Below are positions 1-5,987 of a DNA stretch of 5,987 bases, one piece after another. This stretch comes from Candidatus Aminicenantota bacterium (GTDB taxonomy: Bacteria; Acidobacteriota; Aminicenantia; Aminicenantales; Aminicenantaceae). The notes below the pieces were generated by a model, which was not told the DNA's origin, did no database searches, and saw nothing but the letters and a program-made list of their open reading frames with translations. The translations under genes and the position numbers were made by a program. Numbering within the stretch: the first letter of the stretch is position 1; each line of letters opens with the position of its first letter. The stretch is taken from positions 1-5,987 of the forward strand of contig JAFGNQ010000107.1 in NCBI GenBank assembly GCA_016926925.1, in the 5' to 3' direction.

Positions 1-31
1 AGTGCCTGGGAGGCGTCCAAATTTTGTTCAT
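1..31 (-). CDS. 5' end of an unidentified gene, cut by the window edge
   Basis: Only the first ten codons are visible, reading MNKIWTPPRH, which is too little to name a family. The ATG is chosen because a strong Shine-Dalgarno core (GGGAG) lies six bases upstream. It begins 97 nt after the stop of the cyclodeaminase-family gene on the same strand, so it is probably the next gene of the cluster. A second open frame in another phase starts at an ATG at position 74 and also runs off the edge, but it has no convincing ribosome binding site. Confidence 0.5.
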   Translation of the reverse strand, partial: MNKIWTPPRH

Positions 32-37
32 TCGATT

Positions 38-42
38 CTCCC
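38..42 (-). promoter_or_regulatory. Ribosome binding site deciding the start of the gene at the left edge
   Basis: The minus strand reads AAAAGGGAGAATCGAATG. The GGGAG core lies six bases before the ATG at position 31. It favours this start over the upstream ATG at position 74, which lies in a different frame. Confidence 0.55.
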
Positions 43-128
43 TTTTCTTGAAGTCGGTGACCGGGCACAAACATCGTGATCTTACTGCGCTCTTCTTTGG
101 GGATGGGAACAGGGCGGAGAGGTGTCGA

Positions 129-1121
129 TTATATGTCGACATCCAAGCCCAGGTTCATCTGCTCAGCTCGGGACAGGATCAACTTGGACACAGCTACGTC
201 TTGGACTGCATTCCCCACGGACTTGAAGAACGTGATTTCCGTATCGGATTCCCTTGCAGAGATGAGTCCCGAGGCCACCTGTCCTATCTCTCCGTGAATG
301 TCGCTCATAGAGATCATTTCCTCTTTTAGAGGGATGATGATGTCGCCGGCCTCTTCCAGGACGGCGGGCAGTGAATCCACCACAATTTTAGAGCGGGCAA
401 TCGTTGCGGCGGGAATTTCCTGCATGGCGGGGGTGTAAGAACCGATGGCGTTGATGTGGACACCTGGGGGCAGGTCGTCATCCGCAAAGACGGGGCGATG
501 GGATGTGGTGGCAGTACAGATAACATCCGCTTCCCGGACAGCTTGAGCCGGGTCGGATGCGAGGGAAATGTCTGAAGGGAAGGGTTTTCCCCGTCTTTTT
601 ATTTCATCCGCAAAGGCGAGGGCTGATTTTTCGTTCGGGTCAAAAATCCAGACTTTCGTGATTGCTCGAACCACACACACCGCCTCAAGTTGGGTTCGTC
701 CCTGTGTGCCGGCACCGAAGACCGCTGCAACCGCGGAGTCTGTCTTCGACAACAGGTCTGTCGCGAGTCCGGCTGCGGCACCTGTACGCAGCGCCGTGAG
801 GTAGGTCCCGTCCATGACGGCTTCCGTCCGTCCGGTCCGGGCGTCGATGACGATAACGAGAGCATGGATCGTGGGCAAGGATTTTTCAGAATTTTTTGGA
901 AAAACCGAAACAATCTTAGCGCCCAAGGAGTGGCTTGCCTTTAAATAAGCGGGCATGAAAAGTGAAATCCCCCCAGCCTCCGTGACCGGGACTTGGGTGC
1001 GCAAAGGCACTTCCGCCTCTCCCCGTGAGAGTTGAACGAAGGCTTCTTTTACCGATTCAATGGCTAGGGACATATTCACGGCCTTTTTGATGTCTTGACT
1101 CGAAAGGAGCTTAATCTTCAT
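129..1121 (-). CDS. Ornithine cyclodeaminase / mu-crystallin family NAD(P)-dependent enzyme
   Basis: This 330-residue protein has the normal length for the family, whose members include ornithine cyclodeaminase, archaeal-type alanine dehydrogenase and mu-crystallin ketimine reductase. The Rossmann nucleotide-binding loop GAGTQGRTQ is at residues 136-144. Residues matching the substrate-binding set of Pseudomonas ornithine cyclodeaminase appear present: Arg41 (in PLRTQVP), Lys69 (in GAKIVSVFP) and Arg112 (in TALRTGAAAG). The segment that carries the catalytic Asp in true cyclodeaminases and alanine dehydrogenases (consensus GADxPGKxEL) reads GSYTPAMQEI at residues 227-236, so that Asp is replaced. 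The protein is therefore more likely an imine/ketimine reductase or amino-acid dehydrogenase than an ornithine-to-proline enzyme; this is inference. The start matches the usual family N-terminus (MKI-LL-SxxDI), although the ribosome binding site is weak. A 108-nt gap separates it from the preceding gene, so it may also have its own promoter. No signal peptide is seen; it is presumably cytoplasmic. Confidence 0.9.
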   Translation of the reverse strand: MKIKLLSSQDIKKAVNMSLAIESVKEAFVQLSRGEAEVPLRTQVPVTEAGGISLFMPAYLKASHSLGAKIVSVFPKNSEKSLPTIHALVIVIDARTGRTEAVMDGTYLTALRTGAAAGLATDLLSKTDSAVAAVFGAGTQGRTQLEAVCVVRAITKVWIFDPNEKSALAFADEIKRRGKPFPSDISLASDPAQAVREADVICTATTSHRPVFADDDLPPGVHINAIGSYTPAMQEIPAATIARSKIVVDSLPAVLEEAGDIIIPLKEEMISMSDIHGEIGQVASGLISARESDTEITFFKSVGNAVQDVAVSKLILSRAEQMNLGLDVDI

Positions 1122-1163
1122 TGGTTCTAATTGCCTGTTTCTCTGATTTTCTGGCGGCCTATG

Positions 1164-1191
1164 TTAATAAATGCATCCGGTTTGTCTTCAA
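1164..1191 (-). promoter_or_regulatory. Possible sigma70-type promoter for the cyclodeaminase-family gene
   Basis: On the minus strand, TTGAAG (1191-1186) and TATTAA (1169-1164) are separated by 16 bases. Each matches four of six consensus positions. Transcription would begin near position 1157 and give a leader of about 35 nt. It lies just downstream of the inverted repeat at 1202-1221, which would fit separate expression of the last gene. Matches of this quality also arise by chance. Confidence 0.3.
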
Positions 1192-1201
1192 GCCATGTCA
1201 G

Positions 1202-1221
1202 GATTTTCCGTTCGGAAAATC
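1202..1221 (-). repeat. Perfect 20-nt inverted repeat between two genes
   Basis: GATTTTCCG and CGGAAAATC are perfect complements separated by two bases. The RNA would be a 9-bp stem, or an 8-bp stem with a four-base loop. It begins nine bases after the stop codon of the 725-residue protein. On the minus strand no T-run follows it, so it is not a standard intrinsic terminator for that gene. It may be an RNA-stability or processing hairpin, a weak terminator, or an operator. On the plus strand a T-rich run starts about ten bases after the arm, but that run is the complement of the lysine codons and no plus-strand gene ends here. Confidence 0.45.
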
Positions 1222-1229
1222 AAGCGGAA

Positions 1230-3407
1230 TTATTTTTTTTTCTTTTTTTTCGGCTTTTCTTCCTGTTCCTCATCGGGCTTCTTCTTTTTCAGGGCCGACT
1301 TCAGCATATCACCGAAAATTCCAGAAATTGCCTGCTCGGGCTGAGCCTGTTTGAATTCCTCGGCTTTTTTCGGAGCGGGGCGTTCCACTTTTTCTTCCGG
1401 TTCGAGAGGCTTTTTCCCCTTTTTATCTTCTTTGATGGCAAACAGAGCTTCGAGTTCCGATTCTTCCAGCTCGATCCGTTCTTCGATGATTTTCCTCTCG
1501 CCCTTTCGCTTCCGGGGAGCACGATCTGTCTCGATCTGAAGTTTCTGTCTCTTCTTTTTAGGTGCCTTTTCTTTCTTGGCCTTCGGCGGAGTTTCCTCGC
1601 CGATCACATCCACTTCCAGCGTTTCGGGAGGAGGGGCAGGAGTTGGAGGAGGGGGTTCCTTTCGAGTTTGTTTCTCTGTTATGATGGGCGCGACGGGTTC
1701 TTCGACGGTTTGCAGCATGACGTCGGAGACGACCTCACCGACAGTGCCTATTTCGGGGAGATCCTCTTTTAACTCCTCTTCGGCGTCCGAAACAGCGGCC
1801 TCCTCCGGGGCTGCATGGGCAGTCTCTTCGGGCAGGGCTTCCTCTTCAGCTGCGGGCTCGTGGTAGAAAAAGATTCCGATATTTTTTTCCGCCCGGCTGA
1901 ATTCCGGTGCGCTGAGCAGGACCTTTTCCACATCCTCCTGGGTCGTATGTTTGAGGACGTCCACCATATGGAGTGCTCTCAGGTAGTGGAGAGCTAAGGC
2001 TTCTCCTTCCATTCCGAAGTTTTTAAAGACCAGGATTAAAAGTTCACGAAGGTCCCGTTTGTCTCGCTGATCATAAAGGGAGAACAATTTCTGGAGAGTT
2101 TCCGTTTCCAGATGGATTATCTTATGAGGGAGACAGTAGGTGAAAAGCTCCTCTTCACCGGCCTCGAATTTGTCTTCTTTTGTATTATAGGATATTTTGT
2201 GAAGCGAGAGTTTTTTCTTTGATTTTTTCAACCAAAAAGTGAAGTGGTTCTCTCCCTTTTTCTCGAGAGTCAGGCTTGCTCCTTGAGGGACGTTGTTTTT
2301 CTCATAGAATTCCTGAAGGCCAAGAAAAACACCTGACGAAGGGTAGTAATAAACAGTGTACTCTTTGTCTGTTTCAGCGTGCGTGAAGCGGTATTCCCTA
2401 GCCTGAGCAAGCTCTTTATTCACTTTTTTGGGAATTTTTATCCCTCCGGAGAGAACCTCTCTCCAGGTGAGGTAAACTTTGAGTGGAAAACCTTTGAAGG
2501 GCGACGGTTTGAATTCCACCTCTTCTTCCAGCGGGGGCAGCTTAGCCCGGCGGGTTGAAAGAGGGAGGTCCTTGAATATTGAATCCAAAAGTGTTTTTGG
2601 CAGCCACCGTCCCCAATTCTCTGGGGAGACAAAAAGGATGTTTTTTTTGTATTTCTTTTCCAATACGTAATTAAGGCTCAGGCAATAAAGATCGAACGAC
2701 TCATCGGACGGTTTTTTTCCGAACAGGCTTTCGATCAATTCTGTCGTTGCGGCCGATTGTTTCGTTTCCGAGAAATATTTTTCCAGGCTCTTGATCTTTT
2801 TGTTGTCGAGCTCCACTCTCTTCGAAACCAGATGCCAGTAGTGGTTCCAACTGAAGAATTTGTCGTTTTTTGTCAGGGCGGCAGCTAGGTTTTTTTCCAG
2901 TTTCTTGAGGTCTTTCTCCGTCACAGGCAGTTCGCTCTGCCTGGGGTCGTCGGATTTGTTTATGATCTCAGGCGCCTCTTCTTTCCCCCCCAAATTGCTG
3001 GGCAGGAGGACCTGTGTCTTTGTCTTCTTCATGTAATCGATGTGTTTACGGAATATCCCTCCACCCGGGTAATCCACTTCCAGCATCTCACAATTAAAGC
3101 TCTCGTAGGGAATTTTATTGATCACTTTGAGGACGACGGATCCCGAAAATTGTTCCGCTCCTTTACTGCTGACGATCAAGGGCTCGTCGTACTCTTTGTA
3201 GATGAGATCTCCAACCTCATATTGACGATTGGGATCGTATTTTTTGACTTCAAGGCTGAGACGGCTGGCACTTTTTTTGAAAGCAATCTTTCTTGATAGC
3301 TCCTGGAGCAGATAAGGCTTGATGCTCTTTGACAGCTCCTTCTCAAGAAAAGAAAGGTCATCAGCGGTGATATTGAGGTTTTCGTTATCTTTTTGCATTT
3401 TTATCAT
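1230..3407 (-). CDS. 725-residue protein of unknown function with a long charged C-terminal tail
   Basis: I do not recognise a named family. Residues 1-135 look globular, with an amphipathic helix near 17-45 and a mixed segment (YDPNRQYEVGDLIY at 57-70) that looks like a small beta-rich domain. A Lys/Glu-rich linker follows at about 138-180. The middle (about 182-515) is globular, with many Trp/Tyr/Phe; residues 338-395 read like a beta-barrel module, including GVFLGLQEFYEKNNVPQGASL at 359-379. From about residue 517 the protein is low-complexity: acidic Glu/Ala (517-550), Pro-rich (584-595), Lys/Arg-rich (607-640), then alternating Glu and Lys, ending in six lysines. There is no signal peptide and no membrane segment, so it is probably cytoplasmic; the tail could bind nucleic acid or a partner. 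The start at 3407 is chosen because its ATG overlaps the stop of the carbamoyltransferase as ATGA, with GGAGA just upstream. A second ATG at 3398 (MQKDN) is also possible. The frame stays open up to 3539, but that 44-residue extension lies wholly inside the upstream gene and is compositionally unlike the rest. Confidence 0.85.
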   Translation of the reverse strand: MIKMQKDNENLNITADDLSFLEKELSKSIKPYLLQELSRKIAFKKSASRLSLEVKKYDPNRQYEVGDLIYKEYDEPLIVSSKGAEQFSGSVVLKVINKIPYESFNCEMLEVDYPGGGIFRKHIDYMKKTKTQVLLPSNLGGKEEAPEIINKSDDPRQSELPVTEKDLKKLEKNLAAALTKNDKFFSWNHYWHLVSKRVELDNKKIKSLEKYFSETKQSAATTELIESLFGKKPSDESFDLYCLSLNYVLEKKYKKNILFVSPENWGRWLPKTLLDSIFKDLPLSTRRAKLPPLEEEVEFKPSPFKGFPLKVYLTWREVLSGGIKIPKKVNKELAQAREYRFTHAETDKEYTVYYYPSSGVFLGLQEFYEKNNVPQGASLTLEKKGENHFTFWLKKSKKKLSLHKISYNTKEDKFEAGEEELFTYCLPHKIIHLETETLQKLFSLYDQRDKRDLRELLILVFKNFGMEGEALALHYLRALHMVDVLKHTTQEDVEKVLLSAPEFSRAEKNIGIFFYHEPAAEEEALPEETAHAAPEEAAVSDAEEELKEDLPEIGTVGEVVSDVMLQTVEEPVAPIITEKQTRKEPPPPTPAPPPETLEVDVIGEETPPKAKKEKAPKKKRQKLQIETDRAPRKRKGERKIIEERIELEESELEALFAIKEDKKGKKPLEPEEKVERPAPKKAEEFKQAQPEQAISGIFGDMLKSALKKKKPDEEQEEKPKKKKKK

Positions 3408-4324
3408 TTGTCTCCAAGCAACAATAGGAGAACGGTTTTCTGGACATGAAGCCGATTTTCTGCCTGATCCTGGGCGATCGAGATGTTCGAATCGATCACA
3501 TCTGTGGTGACTTCCCTCCCTCTGAGTGAGGAGTGACAATGCATTAAGATGGCATTGTTATGGGCTTCGGCTATGAGTCGGCTGTTGACTTGAAACGGCT
3601 TAAAGATTTGGGCTATCCTTTCTTTTTCGTCCTCCTTTTCTTTAAAAGGCCAGGCGCCGCTGTACACAACGTCTGCATCTCTTACGGCTTGTATGGGATC
3701 GGAAGTCAGATGACAGCGAAATCCCGTTTCTTTTCCGTCTTCCTCGGCCATACGTAAAATATCGGCATCGGGCGCGTATCCGGATGGAGAGGCAACAGCC
3801 ATCTGCATTCCTGCTTTTGCCGAGGCCATAAGCAAGCTGTGACAAACATTGTCTCCCTCCCCGACGTAAGCCAGTTTCAAACCTGAGAGCCCGCCTTTTT
3901 TTTCTCTCAATGTCAGATAGTCGGCCATAGCCTGGCAGGGGTGGTAGAGATCCGTCGCGGCGTTAATAACGGGAATACGGCAGGCTTTAGCCAGATACCG
4001 TACATCAGCATGTGCGGATGCCCGGACTGCGATTCCGTCGACCCAGCGATCCGCATCTCTAATTGTGTCAAAGAAGATTTCCGTTGTTTCCATCTCGATA
4101 TCCGAGGGGGCCGAACAAACAGCTTGGCCTCCAAGCTGAAGCATTCCCACTTCAAAGGTCATCCGGGAGCCCCATGAAGGCTTCTGGAAAATCATAGCCA
4201 GGATTCTGTTTTTGAGCTTGTCCCGATACGATTGAGGTTTCCGCTTGATTTTATCAGCCAGCTCCAGAATTTGGTTGAATTCGTACATGGTCAAGTCATG
4301 AATCGAAAGAAAATTATCTATCAT
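3404..4324 (-). CDS. Ornithine-carbamoyltransferase-family protein with altered substrate loops
   Basis: This 306-residue protein has the standard length of the family, which transfers the carbamoyl group of carbamoyl phosphate to an amino group. Conserved features are FEVGMLQLGG (57-66), the carbamoyl-phosphate-side Arg in IAVRAS (Arg101), DLYHPCQAMADYLTLREKKG (125-144, with the HPCQ motif at 128-131), YVGEGDNVCHS (153-163), RGREVTTDVID (268-278) and AENRLHVQK (288-296). Unusual features are the phosphate-binding STRTR, which reads SWGSR (50-54); the DVWxSMG ornithine loop, which is replaced by GAWPFKE (223-229); HCLP, which reads HCHS (262-265, Cys263 kept); and the GKxES loop, which reads ETTEI (79-83). 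The fold assignment is secure, the substrate is not. Alternatives are a carbamoyltransferase for another amine or acylated amino acid, or a non-catalytic relative. The gene starts 7 nt after the carbamate kinase stop, with GAGG five bases before its ATG. It overlaps the following gene by four bases, indicating translational coupling. Confidence 0.88.
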   Translation of the reverse strand: MIDNFLSIHDLTMYEFNQILELADKIKRKPQSYRDKLKNRILAMIFQKPSWGSRMTFEVGMLQLGGQAVCSAPSDIEMETTEIFFDTIRDADRWVDGIAVRASAHADVRYLAKACRIPVINAATDLYHPCQAMADYLTLREKKGGLSGLKLAYVGEGDNVCHSLLMASAKAGMQMAVASPSGYAPDADILRMAEEDGKETGFRCHLTSDPIQAVRDADVVYSGAWPFKEKEDEKERIAQIFKPFQVNSRLIAEAHNNAILMHCHSSLRGREVTTDVIDSNISIAQDQAENRLHVQKTVLLLLLGDK

Positions 4325-4331
4325 CTAAACC

Positions 4332-5285
4332 TCATAAATTCGCTGATATTATCTTCGTTCCTGAACGATTAATCAAGGCGGCCTTGAGGTGGCTGGCAGA
4401 AGTAATCAAAACCTCCTCACCGCCGCTTTGAATGAATTGTACGGCAGCCCGGATTTTTGGGCCCATGGAACCAGGTGGGAATTGTCCCCTATCGAGATGT
4501 TTTTGTGCTTCTCTATCGGTGAGAATTGGGAGAGGCATTTCATCGGATTTTCCGAAATTCAGGCAAACGCGCTCCACATTAGTCAAGATGATGAAGAGAT
4601 CGGCCTTGACTTCCCTGGCAATCAAACTGGCGGCGTAATCCTTATCGATAACGGCTTCCACTCCCTGGAAGAGCCCTCTGCCGTTGATAATGACAGGAAT
4701 ACCTCCGCCGCCGGCGGCGATGACGATTTTGCCGGAATAGACCAACTCATGAAGGACTCTTTTGGGAACGATATCGATAGGCCTAGGAGATGGGACAACT
4801 TTGCGAAAACCCCTCCCCGAATCCTCGATCATCATCCATTTCTTTTCCCGAGTAAGCATTTGGGCTCTGTATTTGGAGTAGAAGGGGCCAACGGGCTTTG
4901 TCGGGTTGTCGAATGCAGGATCTTCCTTATCTACGATGACTTGTGTCACGAGCGTGGCTACTTCCTTGTCGAGCGAGTACTTTCGGAGCTGGTTGATGAT
5001 TTCCTTTTCCAGCATAAAACCCATACTTCCCTCGGTCATGGCATCACAGACTTCCAAAGAGAAAGGGGGGATCTTTGTGACGGCCTCCTCCATCTGGATG
5101 AGGAGGTTTCCCACCTGAGGTCCATTCCCATGGACAATGATGAGTTCGTATCCCTTTTTTACGACATGGATCATGAGTTCGGCGGCCTTTTGGGCATTCT
5201 TCATCTGTTCAGACTGCAGTCCACGCTGCTCTTGGCGAAGGATTGCATTCCCTCCAAAAGCGATGACTGCGATTTTTCTCTTCAT
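4332..5285 (-). CDS. arcC: Carbamate kinase
   Basis: This 317-residue cytoplasmic enzyme interconverts carbamoyl phosphate + ADP and carbamate + ATP; in fermenters it usually runs toward ATP. It belongs to the amino-acid-kinase fold. Family motifs are all present in order: FGGNA (10-14), HGNGPQVG (52-59), the segment around EVCDAMTEGSMGF (78-90), VTQVIVDKEDPAFDNPTKPVGPFY (113-136), GRGFRKVVPSPRP (157-169), AGGGGIPV (191-198), the acidic Mg/ATP loop GVEAVIDKDYA (208-218), LNFGK (242-246) and PGSMGPK (271-277). Length matches the family. The start is supported by AGGA (5295-5292) six bases upstream. It is the first gene of the cluster and is followed seven bases later by the carbamoyltransferase, its expected partner. 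No key residue appears to be missing, so the enzyme should be active. Confidence 0.96.
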   Translation of the reverse strand: MKRKIAVIAFGGNAILRQEQRGLQSEQMKNAQKAAELMIHVVKKGYELIIVHGNGPQVGNLLIQMEEAVTKIPPFSLEVCDAMTEGSMGFMLEKEIINQLRKYSLDKEVATLVTQVIVDKEDPAFDNPTKPVGPFYSKYRAQMLTREKKWMMIEDSGRGFRKVVPSPRPIDIVPKRVLHELVYSGKIVIAAGGGGIPVIINGRGLFQGVEAVIDKDYAASLIAREVKADLFIILTNVERVCLNFGKSDEMPLPILTDREAQKHLDRGQFPPGSMGPKIRAAVQFIQSGGEEVLITSASHLKAALINRSGTKIISANL

Positions 5286-5339
5286 TTTAAATCCTACACA
5301 CTTCCGCCCGTTACGGTTTTAATCAATGCCTGAGGCTTG

Positions 5340-5411
5340 AGAGCCGCTTCTCCATGCGTTTACCCGGGCTCTTCGTGAGGCGGCTACTTCTTCGTCCCGT
5401 CCCAACCTCAC
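5340..5411 (-). promoter_or_regulatory. Leader with competing hairpins upstream of carbamate kinase
   Basis: Three perfect 6-bp stems can form: A pairs 5340-5345 with 5367-5372 (AGAGCC/GGCTCT), B pairs 5342-5347 with 5380-5385 (AGCCGC/GCGGCT) and C pairs 5375-5380 with 5406-5411. A and C can coexist, while B shares bases with both, so the leader could switch between an A+C state and a B state. None is followed by a T-run, and the first gene's ribosome binding site (5292-5295) is about 45 bases beyond stem A. I could not match it to a known riboswitch class. With 6-bp stems in GC-rich sequence, chance is a real alternative. Confidence 0.3.
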
Positions 5412-5477
5412 CCCGCGGCGAACTGAGCCTTTCAATGATTTCAGTAGACGAATTGCACAAGCCTTATAAAAAAAATT

Positions 5478-5506
5478 AGTATAATACAGGCCTCTTTTTT
5501 ATGCAA
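5478..5506 (-). promoter_or_regulatory. Possible promoter for the carbamate kinase operon
   Basis: On the minus strand, TTGCAT (5506-5501) and TATACT (5483-5478) are separated by 17 bases, within an A/T-rich patch that stands out from its GC-richer surroundings. The -10 box matches five of six consensus positions and the -35 box three. Transcription would begin near 5471 and give a leader of about 185 nt before the kinase start. It is the best promoter-like sequence I see upstream of the cluster. Confidence 0.35.
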
Positions 5507-5987
5507 TACGCCTGGAGACGGGGCTCGCACCTTTCTGTTTTCGTCGAAGCACCCCCCCGCCAACCACCGTGCGGCTCATACAGACAGCAACTCGCACTGA
5601 CTTCCAATCCGAGTACGGACATACGGGGAGAGGCTCGTCACAGTTCGTTTTCATCAAAAACCGCGCCATCCTCCCCATGCGACTCCGTACCAGCAGGGAC
5701 TTGCGTGGTTCATCGTGCAAATGAGTATCTGGAGTTGCCGTATAGCCCGACATATTGAATCTGACGGGATGGATGAAGCGAATTGAAAACCCTGACCCAA
5801 CCTAGCCCGGCCTTCTCTTGTTACTCTTCAGCTGGAACCCGGCAAAGCCGAGTGTCGCAAACTGTGTGAGCGCGAGATAAATAATCTGCGGCATATTTCT
5901 TCGTCCGCCTGGGCTATTCACGAGTCGAGGTTAGACAACAGCGACAAGGTGCAGTACAATATGCCGAGCGCTGCTAAGAAGGAGCGA
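5507..5987. other. Stretch of about 480 bases without a supportable gene
   Basis: Open frames of 84-85 codons exist on both strands between about 5499 and 5758, but neither has a ribosome binding site or a protein-like composition. On the plus strand a frame stays open from 5796 to the window end (64 codons, including LEPGKAECRKLCEREINNL). It has no plausible start codon before the ATG at 5961, so it may be a gene remnant or chance. AAGGAG at 5979-5984 on the plus strand could be the ribosome binding site of a divergent gene starting just outside the window. The self-complementary arms in this region suggest structured RNA or a decayed mobile element, but no class could be named. Confidence 0.4.
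5613..5690. repeat. Two-tier inverted repeat (imperfect long hairpin)
   Basis: The outer arms GTACGGA (5613-5619) and TCCGTAC (5684-5690) pair perfectly over 7 bp. The inner arms GGGGAG (5625-5630) and CTCCCC (5671-5676) pair perfectly over 6 bp. They are separated by small internal bulges of 5 and 7 bases, with a 40-base terminal loop. The nesting of two perfect stems in register is more than expected for random sequence. A smaller GTGCG/CGCAC pair lies beside it at 5569-5573 and 5593-5597. The function is unknown. Confidence 0.45.

Noticed and set aside
1..74. Alternative start of the left-edge gene at the ATG at position 74 (MFVPGHRLQ...)
   Set aside because: It is open to the edge but has no good ribosome binding site, whereas the ATG at 31 has GGGAG at ideal spacing in a different frame.
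133..142. Ten-base palindrome ATGTCGACAT near the end of the cyclodeaminase-family gene
   Set aside because: It lies inside the coding sequence for the C-terminal LDVDI and is short enough to be chance.
1131..1866. Plus-strand open frames rich in Phe/Ser opposite the lysine-rich tail
   Set aside because: They are complements of Lys/Glu/Pro-rich codons, with no start signals.
3408..3539. A 44-residue N-terminal extension of the unknown protein (start at 3539)
   Set aside because: It lies entirely within the carbamoyltransferase coding sequence in another frame, has no ribosome binding site, and the ATGA-overlap start at 3407 is well supported.
4389..5333. A 314-codon open frame on the plus strand
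   Set aside because: It is antisense to carbamate kinase, whose family motifs are unmistakable. The plus-strand translation resembles no protein and is a shadow of biased codon use.
5453..5485. Plus-strand TTGCAC ... TATAAT as a promoter for a divergent gene
   Set aside because: The spacer is 21 bases, too long for a normal sigma70 promoter, and no supportable gene follows on that strand within the window.
5499..5758. 84- and 85-codon open frames on opposite strands
   Set aside because: Neither has a ribosome binding site, both overlap the inverted repeat, and neither composition looks like a folded protein.

Overview
The window is a bacterial chromosomal segment. One gene cluster on the minus strand covers nearly all of positions 1-5285. 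Nothing in it fixes the taxon. The very Lys/Glu/Pro-rich unknown protein and the small carbamate-linked operon fit an uncultured anaerobe, but that is only a guess.

Layout, read in the direction of transcription (high to low coordinates). (1) Positions 5486-5987 hold no gene I can support, but do contain an imperfect long hairpin at 5613-5690. (2) A possible sigma70-type promoter at 5478-5506 is followed by a leader of about 185 nt with mutually exclusive hairpins. (3) Carbamate kinase at 5285-4332 has all family motifs intact. (4) An ornithine-carbamoyltransferase-family protein at 4324-3404 starts 7 nt after the kinase. It keeps the fold-level signatures but has changed several substrate loops. 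(5) A 725-residue protein of unknown function at 3407-1230 overlaps the previous gene by an ATGA and ends in a long disordered, charged tail. (6) A 108-nt gap holds a perfect 20-nt inverted repeat and a possible internal promoter. (7) An ornithine cyclodeaminase/mu-crystallin-family NAD(P)-dependent enzyme lies at 1121-129. (8) The start of a further gene lies at 31-1 and runs out of the window.

Carbamate kinase plus a carbamoyltransferase is the usual pair for making ATP from a carbamoylated amine or amino acid (carbamoyl phosphate + ADP gives carbamate + ATP), or for the reverse. The textbook arginine version would pair them with arginine deiminase, and the cyclodeaminase-family gene would then turn ornithine into proline. 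Two things argue against reading it that simply. The transferase lacks the ornithine-binding SMG motif and the normal STRTR and HCLP loops, and the cyclodeaminase-family protein lacks the catalytic Asp of true ornithine cyclodeaminase. No deiminase is in view. The operon may act on an amine or imine other than ornithine, with the unknown 725-residue protein co-translated.
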